Of a stretch of DNA of 22,736 nt, positions 10,269-16,035 are shown piece after piece. Source of the stretch: Blattamonas nauphoetae (lineage: Eukaryota; Preaxostyla; Oxymonadida); contig JARBJD010000694.1 in assembly GCA_033064195.1 (NCBI GenBank), positions 1 to 22,736 on the forward strand, written 5' to 3'. The notes beneath the pieces were generated by a model that saw only the letters and a list, made by a program, of their open reading frames with translations, was not told the DNA's origin and made no database searches. Each line of letters starts with the position of its first letter. The stretch's first letter is position 1. The position numbers were made by a program, and so were the translations under genes.

Positions 10269-10893
10269 ATCCAACGCCAGATTCACGTCGTCAGACATCA
10301 TATTCACAATTTCGTCAAGATAACGGAAGAAAAATCAAAGCTGTCCATCAGAATTTTCTCAAAACTGGTACATATGATGTACCCTCCACATATCACGACA
10401 TTAGCTACTCAGAAAGGCAAGAACGACGATCAAAACAACCATATGCAATCATGAAGAAAGTTGGTGAATTCATGAATGAATGTTGAAGGTGTATCGTGCA
10501 AGTCGAGATCAACCAGCAGATGTCAGCAGCAATGTGTTGGACAATATGGTTTTCAATTCCATTCAATCGAAAGTTGCAGCACGGATGTGGGATCAATGGC
10601 TTGAAGACTACGTTGAAAATTTCATCAGTTCAAATCCAGAACATCAGAGATTAAAGACAAGAAAAGCATTTAAGGAACAGATTCATCCACAGTTTCTCGA
10701 AATCATTGAGAGCACAGAAGATTTAAATACTTTCCTAGGTCGACATACAGCTGCCATCTCAACACTTGTGAATCAACTGACGCGTGGAAGCATATCAAAC
10801 AAGAACTGAAGACATCGGTAGATACCAAAGGATTACATGCCTGAATATGCTCAATACGCACATTTGGTCAAGACCATGGGAGTAAGCGGTTAA
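10265..10893 (+). pseudogene. Unknown element gene after ATGA overlap
   Basis: It starts at the ATG at 10265, inside the stop of the preceding gene, and has no promoter motif of its own. The footprint of about 208 codons has about two breaks. It starts with MNPTPDSRRQTSYSQFRQDN, has a middle with QPADVSSNVLDNMVFNSIQSK and a helical stretch WDQWLEDYVENFISSNPEH, and ends with MPEYAQYAHLVKTMG before a TAA at 10891-10893. No catalytic motif was seen; in particular I could not identify the His/Cys pattern of an adenain-like protease. Position suggests a virion or maturation protein. Confidence 0.45.
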
Positions 10894-10911
10894 TTCAAAC
10901 ATAAATAATCA

Positions 10912-10922
10912 TTTTTATTTTT
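10912..10922 (+). promoter_or_regulatory. T-A-T motif directly abutting an ATG
   Basis: TTTTTATTTTT ends at 10922 and the ATG starts at 10923, with no spacer. If this ATG is used, the motif must lie within the transcript or the message is essentially leaderless. A later ATG at 10932 (third codon after the first) is in the same frame and would restore a spacing of nine bases. Confidence 0.55.
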
Positions 10923-11516
10923 ATGAAAGTTATGCAACCAATTCTCAGTTGTCAATTTACGAAACACACAAGTTCTTCTTCTGTTCCAACATCAATCACC
11001 AACAATGTCATCATCGACAATAAAGGATCAACTTCTGGAAGATCAAAGCTCGAAGATCGAAATGGAAAGAGCGCTAATGTTGAACTAGATAATGTTCAAG
11101 GTGCTTACGATCCACCACTGGAGATGTATCCATCAGCACCAATCCAAAGCCGTTCAATACCGTTTCGGGAATACACATCAAACATTTCAGCATTCAAGGA
11201 CCAACTACTGCTTGTATACAAGAATGCATTCGCATGTGAGAAGAAACTCTTGAATAACCTGATTGAACCATCGAAGAAACTGATCACAAACCAAAGTGAT
11301 TTATGTGCACTGATTGCGACACTGACAGGAATAAACGATGTCGTGATCGAATTGGATGATTTGTCAACAAAATGTTCATGCATTAATTCTCTCCCAATCT
11401 TTCGAACCATTTTCAAGATCCTTGTTGGAGGAAAAGATATGAGTATTGCTTACAATGAAGCTTACAACACTATTCTCAACTATGGTATTTCATTAATGAA
11501 GGCAATCCCGAGATAA
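10923..11516 (+). CDS. Unknown element protein, 197 residues
   Basis: The frame is open from an ATG at 10923 to a TAA at 11516, preceded directly by a promoter motif. The first 60 residues are low in structure (SSSSVPTSITNN, basic SGRSKLEDRNGK). A proline-rich linker PPLEMYPSAPIQSRSIPF comes next, and the C-terminal 110 residues look like an all-helical domain with KDQLLLVYKNAFACEKKLL and two further hydrophobic helices near the end. There are six cysteines but no clear metal site. I know no family match. It sits between packaging and capsid genes, so a virion component is likely. The second in-frame ATG three codons in is an alternative start. Confidence 0.6.
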   Translation: MKVMQPILSCQFTKHTSSSSVPTSITNNVIIDNKGSTSGRSKLEDRNGKSANVELDNVQGAYDPPLEMYPSAPIQSRSIPFREYTSNISAFKDQLLLVYKNAFACEKKLLNNLIEPSKKLITNQSDLCALIATLTGINDVVIELDDLSTKCSCINSLPIFRTIFKILVGGKDMSIAYNEAYNTILNYGISLMKAIPR

Positions 11517-11533
11517 ATTATGAACGAATTAGA

Positions 11534-11545
11534 TTTTTTATTTTT
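11534..11545 (+). promoter_or_regulatory. T-A-T motif before the first MAPG gene
   Basis: TTTTTTATTTTT is followed by six bases (ACTAAA) and the ATG at 11552. This is the canonical form of the motif. Confidence 0.7.
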
Positions 11546-11551
11546 ACTAAA

Positions 11552-11938
11552 ATGGCACCAGGAAGTTTCAACAAACTTAAAAATATCGGCAAACAATTCT
11601 TTCAATTCATCAAACCATTAGCACCCTCATTACTTCAAGTCGGAGGTGGATTGCTGTCACAAACCAACAGTAAATTTGGACAAACAGCAGGAGGAATTCT
11701 TCAAGGATTAGGAGGAATGATGGACTCCTATCAGCAAAGTAAAGCAATGAATCAGTCACAGAAGCCACTCTCCCCTCAGGAGGGTTCGATGCCTCTGGCG
11801 AGACTCGACCCCAGTCGGGGTCGAAGCCTTGCAGAGGCAAGACAGATGATCGAGTATGAACCACCGCGAAATGGTCGGTACGTTAATGATGACGTACCAC
11901 AATCATCAAATTCAAAAATTCAATTCAAAGGTTTGTAA
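11552..11938 (+). CDS. MAPG protein 1, hydrophobic minor virion protein
   Basis: This 128-residue ORF is open and preceded by a canonical promoter motif. The N-terminus MAPGSFNKLKNIGKQFFQF begins an amphipathic basic helix, followed by a glycine-rich hydrophobic stretch (LLQVGGGLL, GGILQGLGGMM). This pattern is seen in membrane-active minor capsid proteins such as adenovirus protein VI and analogous Polinton proteins. Residues 73-98 (from about PLSPQEGSM to LAEARQ) are encoded by two reverse-orientation double-hairpin repeats and have no counterpart in its paralogue at 11974. The C-terminus is polar. A membrane-lytic or capsid-lining role is inferred from composition and location just before the capsid genes. 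Confidence 0.6.
   Translation: MAPGSFNKLKNIGKQFFQFIKPLAPSLLQVGGGLLSQTNSKFGQTAGGILQGLGGMMDSYQQSKAMNQSQKPLSPQEGSMPLARLDPSRGRSLAEARQMIEYEPPRNGRYVNDDVPQSSNSKIQFKGL
11768..11843 (-). repeat. Two double-hairpin repeat units (D, E), reverse orientation
   Basis: Read on the minus strand, 11843 to 11804 gives a 40-bp unit that starts GTCTTGCC and matches unit A. Its first stem is CTTGC/GCAAG, the linker is GCTTCGA, the second stem is CCCC/GGGG and the end is GAG. A second, looser unit follows to about 11768, with GTCTCGCC, ATCGAAC and a CCCT/AGGG stem. The pair lies inside the open ORF 11552-11938 and keeps its frame. The family also occurs at 1943-2122. Confidence 0.65.
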
Positions 11939-11954
11939 ATAAATGTAAATCCAG

Positions 11955-11967
11955 TTTTTTTATTTTT
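11955..11967 (+). promoter_or_regulatory. T-A-T motif before the second MAPG gene
   Basis: TTTTTTTATTTTT is followed by six bases (ACAGAA) and the ATG at 11974. Confidence 0.7.
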
Positions 11968-11973
11968 ACAGAA

Positions 11974-12273
11974 ATGGCACCAGGTTGGTTATCAAAATTA
12001 GCAGGAGTTGGCAAAACCATTCTCAGAATTGGAGCACCATTTTTGAATCTCATTCCCTTTGTTGGACCAGTGATTTCCAAGATTGCACAGACAGGTGTGG
12101 AGATGATTCCAGATGTGAAATCGGATCAGCAACTCCATGCAGAAAAGATGGCACAATATGAGCAAGCAATCAATGAAGGAAATGGTTCACTTGCGAATAA
12201 ACTCAGAGAAGAAATACTGAGATTGGAAGAAAAGCTGAAACCAAAAGCGAAGAAAAAGTTGAAAAGGAAATAA
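11974..12273 (+). CDS. MAPG protein 2, hydrophobic minor virion protein
   Basis: This 99-residue open frame starts MAPGWLSKLAGVGKTILRIG, the same opening as its neighbour at 11552. A hydrophobic segment with FLNLIPFVGPVISKI comes next, then a helical, charged C-terminus ending in KPKAKKKLKRK. The shared MAPG start, basic amphipathic helix and gene order indicate tandem duplication and divergence. The lysine-rich tail could bind DNA, as in adenovirus core proteins, while the hydrophobic part could sit against a membrane. The GK(T) after GVG is not a P-loop; it lacks the rest of an ATPase. Confidence 0.6.
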   Translation: MAPGWLSKLAGVGKTILRIGAPFLNLIPFVGPVISKIAQTGVEMIPDVKSDQQLHAEKMAQYEQAINEGNGSLANKLREEILRLEEKLKPKAKKKLKRK

Positions 12274-12284
12274 GCAAAAAGGAC

Positions 12285-12296
12285 TTTTTTATTTTT
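12285..12296 (+). promoter_or_regulatory. T-A-T motif before the first capsid gene
   Basis: TTTTTTATTTTT is followed by six bases (ATTAAA) and the ATG at 12303. Confidence 0.7.
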
Positions 12297-12302
12297 ATTA
12301 AA

Positions 12303-14171
12303 ATGAACTCACACAGTACTCATCTGACAAACAAAAGACATGGAGCATCAACATTGACTGGCAATAGCACAGGATCAATACAGTACACCAGAGATGATAT
12401 TGGTCAAATCCAACAGCAATTCATGTCAGAACATCACGTCAATTTCCTATTGAACGATGGCGCACACAGTACTTCGATCGAAGAGTTGAAACCATCGGAG
12501 AATTCAAGATTCTACAAAGGACAAGAAATCATCATTCCACTCACTGGTAATCAGGACATTTGTCAAATTGATGATTCATTCATTACTTTCACTATGACAG
12601 CAACTCTGAAAGTCAACAATTGGCAAACTACATCTGGAAAAGTTGGATCGTTCATGAATGAGAGAATATTCATCTTCGTCGGACTCAAGCATTCGGCATC
12701 AATCTATAGTAGATTCACTGTTCTTCACAACAATCAAAGAATCACTAGCACAGCAAACAATGACGTGTCGATGGAATCACATATCTACAACATGATCAAA
12801 CCGAAGAGTCAATTGGAGAACCGGAAACACTCACACACACCATGGCAAAATGCTTGGACACACGATGAATCTGTCGCTGGTGTTTATATTCCTTTATCAG
12901 ACTTCACAACAACATCTGGAACTGGTGTATTCAAAGACACTATTGATGTACCAATTCGTGTGTCAATAAACCTTGAAGATCTTCTCATTTTCTCAGGGAT
13001 GACTGACTATCCAAGATGTCTCTTTGGTGATTTGAAATTGAGTGTATACATCAATGAGAATGCATTCGTTTGTTGTCCAGTAAATCCTGAACTCACTTTC
13101 AAAAATACTCTATCATCAATTGTAGTTGGGACTAAAGCAGCACCGCCAATAAAAACATCAATTGCCGATTGCATTAAACATCGTCCATTCTTTCTGAACA
13201 ATCTTGTCACATCATGCACCAAGAATTTCGTTCAGATTGGTCAATCATTTCTGCAACCAACTGTGACTCAAGACATCTACTTTAATTCTGCTGGCGTTGT
13301 GGCTCCTGAACCAGAATATGTAGATCAGTACATTTCCCTCAACATCACTGATTATCGCGTTGATGATGTATATTGCATGAGTGCAGGATACAAAATGAAA
13401 GAAATCGCGAAAGAGAGTCTCAGGAATATGTACACGAATCGTCCAGGAACAATTCCGGCAGAGAGAATCTCGTTCTATCCATTTCAGAAAACACCAACAG
13501 CGCAAGGAATTGATTGTACTCAACAAATGGTACTCACGAATGCAAAGGATCTTATGTTACTGTTTCGTCATTACGATAATGAAGTCACCTGTTTCCACAA
13601 TCCAATGCAGAAGGATCTTCGTGTGAATCTACTCAACAAGTACTATCCGGATAATCCGACAACCACTATTGGAGCTCGCTTCTATCAGTTCGCATTATCG
13701 ACTCTCAATCTTGATTCGTACCTTGCTGTTCCTGATGATTTGGAGCGATCACTGACAGATTCTCTTGTTGAAGATAAACTCAGAAATGATATGAATTATC
13801 CAAATGAAACCATGACAAGAGTGCGACCAATTCATGACAATACTGACTTCCTTTTGTGCTTCTCAACTCAACGAAGTGGATGTCCAACAAACTGTAATGA
13901 TTCCATCCGTTCCAAAGGTCAGAATGTTCCTGTCACGTTGAGATCACAACCAATATATCAAGGCAATCTCGACGCATACTACAATGTGTACAATCCAAGT
14001 CAAAGTGGTGGTGATATGACAACATTTACTCATCCTCCAGCACCGATTCTAGCAACAACTGCAACCACGTGGTGGGTCTTACGATTCAGCAATGACGTTC
14101 CAATTGTTGAGTATTCTCCAAATCACACACTGAAAGCAGTACACAAAGATTTAGGGATTATCCCAAATTGA
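12303..14171 (+). CDS. Capsid protein, probable double jelly-roll major capsid
   Basis: The open frame of 622 residues is in the size range of Polinton major capsid proteins. It is rich in beta-strand patterns, Asn, Thr and Ser, with few charged runs, as expected of a jelly-roll shell protein. Near residues 50-85 is FYKGQEIIIPLTGNQDICQI, resembling the strand that opens a capsid jelly roll. Around residue 230 is the YPRCLFGDLKLSVYI stretch, and around residue 360 AGYKMKEIAKESLRNMY. Both blocks recur in the next ORF, so the two are paralogues. The gene looks whole. Which of the two formed the main shell is not certain; the longer length favours this one. Confidence 0.75.
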   Translation: MNSHSTHLTNKRHGASTLTGNSTGSIQYTRDDIGQIQQQFMSEHHVNFLLNDGAHSTSIEELKPSENSRFYKGQEIIIPLTGNQDICQIDDSFITFTMTATLKVNNWQTTSGKVGSFMNERIFIFVGLKHSASIYSRFTVLHNNQRITSTANNDVSMESHIYNMIKPKSQLENRKHSHTPWQNAWTHDESVAGVYIPLSDFTTTSGTGVFKDTIDVPIRVSINLEDLLIFSGMTDYPRCLFGDLKLSVYINENAFVCCPVNPELTFKNTLSSIVVGTKAAPPIKTSIADCIKHRPFFLNNLVTSCTKNFVQIGQSFLQPTVTQDIYFNSAGVVAPEPEYVDQYISLNITDYRVDDVYCMSAGYKMKEIAKESLRNMYTNRPGTIPAERISFYPFQKTPTAQGIDCTQQMVLTNAKDLMLLFRHYDNEVTCFHNPMQKDLRVNLLNKYYPDNPTTTIGARFYQFALSTLNLDSYLAVPDDLERSLTDSLVEDKLRNDMNYPNETMTRVRPIHDNTDFLLCFSTQRSGCPTNCNDSIRSKGQNVPVTLRSQPIYQGNLDAYYNVYNPSQSGGDMTTFTHPPAPILATTATTWWVLRFSNDVPIVEYSPNHTLKAVHKDLGIIPN

Positions 14172-14193
14172 AAAGTCTTGCCAACGAATTGTA

Positions 14194-14206
14194 TTTTTTT
14201 ATTTTT
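14194..14206 (+). promoter_or_regulatory. T-A-T motif before the second capsid gene
   Basis: TTTTTTTATTTTT is followed by six bases (CTATAA) and the ATG at 14213. Confidence 0.7.
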
Positions 14207-14212
14207 CTATAA

Positions 14213-15370
14213 ATGAGAAGCATAAGAGCAAATCATTCCAAACCAACATCAACATTGATGGAGCAAATCGAAGTGCAATCATACTTGCCGAAACAATGGG
14301 ATTCAGAGCCGCACAAGTTTTCAATTCAGGAAGTGCATCCAACAAATCCTCCAATGCCATGTAGAATTGGAGATGAAATTGAAGTTCCATTGTCTTATGA
14401 CGGCCATGATGTGACTGACTTTTCGAAGAGTCATCTTCGAATAGATCTCACAATTACTGTACCAGTGACTAAACCAAGAGATTCAACACCGACTGAGAGA
14501 GCTGGATTGTACGGAATGTTCTTCGGATTCAAATCATCATCAGATGCAATTCGAGACATGAGACTCGTTGATAGTCAAGGAAATATCATTGACAATACAC
14601 TTCAGAATAATCACGTTCACGAGTCATTTCTGTATCACACTTTCAAGTCACAAGAAGAGAAAAACAACATGAAGCATTGTTACAGTCTTTGGGAAAATGT
14701 TCAGAGAATGGATCACAGTGTCTGTGGATTCTACTATGCTCCATTATATAAGAGAGTTTCAGATTTACCAGAAACAATCACAAGAACGATTCCACTGGTT
14801 ATTCCGTTTGTAAATTTACTTCCACTGAGCACTTTTGATCAGTATCCCAATTCAATCTTTGGTAATCTACGTTTGAGATTTCATTTGACGACTGATTCAC
14901 TCGTGTATTGTCCAATTCGACCATCAACTGTCATTCGAAAATCACTACAAGATACATCTGATGTTGCCCCTACATCGGCACAGAATGATGTAGGTCAATC
15001 TCGAATGCAATTAATGCATGACGGAGAATTCAGTGTTCTAACTCAAGAATTTACCCAAATCGGAAATCCAGTTCACCAATACAACGAGTTTTCAAATCAA
15101 TCAACAACCGGAGTAGTAGCAACTACTTCTTTCATTTCTTCCACTTCGACAGTTCTCAATTCAAGTGTGGATAAAGCTTCTTCAATCTGCTACGGATATG
15201 AAATGACAGAAGCAACAAAACAATCTCTGATAAACACATATTCAAAGACTTTGTATGTGCTCAAAGCAGAAAGAATTGACACTCAATCATTTCAATCAAA
15301 AGCGAATGCCATGGGAGTGAGGTCAAACATCAGTATCAAACTCAACAATCTCATGAATCTAATGTGCTAA
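14213..15370 (+). CDS. Second capsid protein, paralogue of the first
   Basis: An open frame of 385 residues follows a canonical promoter motif. It shares blocks with the 622-residue ORF in the same order: CRIGDEIEVPLSYDGHDVTDF near residue 50, YPNSIFGNLRLRFHL near 210, FTQIGNPVHQY near 280 and YGYEMTEATKQSLINTY near 327. The spacing of these blocks is similar, so both proteins share a fold, probably the double jelly roll. The ORF is shorter than its neighbour and ends 23 bases before a minisatellite, so the element may be incomplete at this side. Two capsid paralogues in tandem could form different shell positions. A penton-like minor capsid role for this one is possible but not shown. Confidence 0.7.
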   Translation: MRSIRANHSKPTSTLMEQIEVQSYLPKQWDSEPHKFSIQEVHPTNPPMPCRIGDEIEVPLSYDGHDVTDFSKSHLRIDLTITVPVTKPRDSTPTERAGLYGMFFGFKSSSDAIRDMRLVDSQGNIIDNTLQNNHVHESFLYHTFKSQEEKNNMKHCYSLWENVQRMDHSVCGFYYAPLYKRVSDLPETITRTIPLVIPFVNLLPLSTFDQYPNSIFGNLRLRFHLTTDSLVYCPIRPSTVIRKSLQDTSDVAPTSAQNDVGQSRMQLMHDGEFSVLTQEFTQIGNPVHQYNEFSNQSTTGVVATTSFISSTSTVLNSSVDKASSICYGYEMTEATKQSLINTYSKTLYVLKAERIDTQSFQSKANAMGVRSNISIKLNNLMNLMC

Positions 15371-15392
15371 TTCCCCGATAGACCAAATGAAT

Positions 15393-15600
15393 GGGGTACC
15401 TCAATTCTCAGGGGATAATCTCGATCACAGGGGAGAATCTCAGTTATAGGGGAGAATCTCAGTCACAGGGGAAAATCTCGGTCACAGGGGAGAATCTCGG
15501 TCACAGGGGAGAATCTCAGTTATAGGGGAGAATCTCAGTTATAGGGGAAAATCTCAATCACAGGGGAAAATCTCGGACCACAGGGGAAGAATGTCAATGT
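15393..15600. repeat. 19-bp minisatellite
   Basis: The run GGGG recurs at 15411, 15430, 15449, 15468, 15487, 15506, 15525, 15544, 15563 and 15583. The period is exactly 19 bp except for the last step of 20. A degenerate unit starts at 15393. The unit is about CACAGGGGAGAATCTCGGT, with CAC or TAT before the G-run and A/G changes elsewhere. The unit number and regularity indicate recent expansion by slippage or unequal exchange. It begins directly after the last capsid ORF and ends just before a tRNA-like sequence. Confidence 0.9.
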
Positions 15601-15630
15601 CATTGGGGATGAAGAAAATTGTAGTTTTGA

Positions 15631-15702
15631 TCATGAGTAGTTCAGTGGTTAGCAGTGCAGACTCACATTCTTCCAACCCGGGTTCGATTCCCGCTGATGT
15701 TG
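15631..15702 (+). tRNA. tRNA-like sequence, anticodon CAC-like, probably degenerate
   Basis: TAGTTCAGTGG at 15638-15648 fits the A box and GGTTCGATTCC at 15681-15691 is a perfect B box. The T-arm pairs CGGG with CCCG around TTCGATT. The anticodon arm is weak and would present CTCACAT, giving CAC (Val) with the expected T before it. The 5' and 3' ends do not pair as an acceptor stem and the D-stem is poor. It may therefore be a tRNA pseudogene, the head of a tRNA-derived SINE, or a Pol III promoter relic. A run of eight T follows. Confidence 0.4.
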
Positions 15703-15704
15703 AC

Positions 15705-15712
15705 TTTTTTTT
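15705..15712 (+). terminator. T8 run, possible RNA polymerase III terminator
   Basis: Eight T start three bases after the tRNA-like sequence, as expected of a Pol III stop, and a second run of six T follows after one G. Confidence 0.4.
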
Positions 15713-16035
15713 GTTTTTTGAGCTTCCTCCATTCTGACATCTCTGAAGCATTTTCTCTTGTTCACATTTCATTTTCTTCTCATTTAACACCAGAATCAGG
15801 AAAGTGTGGAGATCCACCCACAATTCGTCTTTCATCCGATATCAACTTTTTCTATAGAACACTTTCTCTCTTCACCACAGACTTGATATTCTTGAAATGA
15901 AACAGAATCAGGGGATTCGTGCCGTTTTCAGTTCTCTTCCATCCAACAAATGAGATCTGCCTCCTCATCGAAAAACTACCGACAAGATCGAAGATACAGA
16001 AGCAGAAAGTGGACGAAAACGAAGAGGACGAAGAC
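15713..16035. other. Spacer without a recognised gene
   Basis: Short open frames on both strands show no family signature. Toward 15980-16035 the plus strand becomes rich in codons for K, E and D (KVDENEEDED), and this may be the 5' end of the following host gene. Confidence 0.35.

Larger units (their letters stand above)
1996..15370 (+). mobile_element. Polinton/Maverick element, fossil
   Basis: The element is recognised by the combination of a family B DNA polymerase with exonuclease domain, a retroviral-type integrase, an FtsK/HerA-like packaging ATPase and double jelly-roll capsid proteins. That set defines Polintons (Mavericks). All genes but the ATPase read rightward and are tightly packed. 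The left half carries about twenty or more breaks spread over most of its genes; the right half from 10923 on reads open. I could not find terminal inverted repeats or a target-site duplication, so the limits given are those of the first promoter motif and the last capsid ORF. The right end may have been lost, since a minisatellite starts directly after the last ORF. I did not find an adenain-like cysteine protease. Age: moderate, with families still easy to recognise. Confidence 0.85.

Noticed and set aside
9936-11516. Adenain-like cysteine protease expected in Polintons
   Set aside because: No His...Asp/Glu...Gln...Cys pattern could be recognised in the unknown genes, so none was called.
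11974-12273. P-loop ATPase suggested by GVGKT in MAPG protein 2
   Set aside because: The full Walker A pattern and any Walker B are absent, and the protein is 99 residues and hydrophobic.
1648-15430. Terminal inverted repeats of the Polinton
   Set aside because: I compared the left flank with the reverse complement of 15360-15600 by eye. Only chance-level matches of about a dozen bases (for example CCCTGTGAT near 1482) were seen.
15393-15600. CRISPR-like regular repeats
   Set aside because: The units are directly contiguous with no unique spacers and the setting is eukaryotic, so it is a minisatellite.
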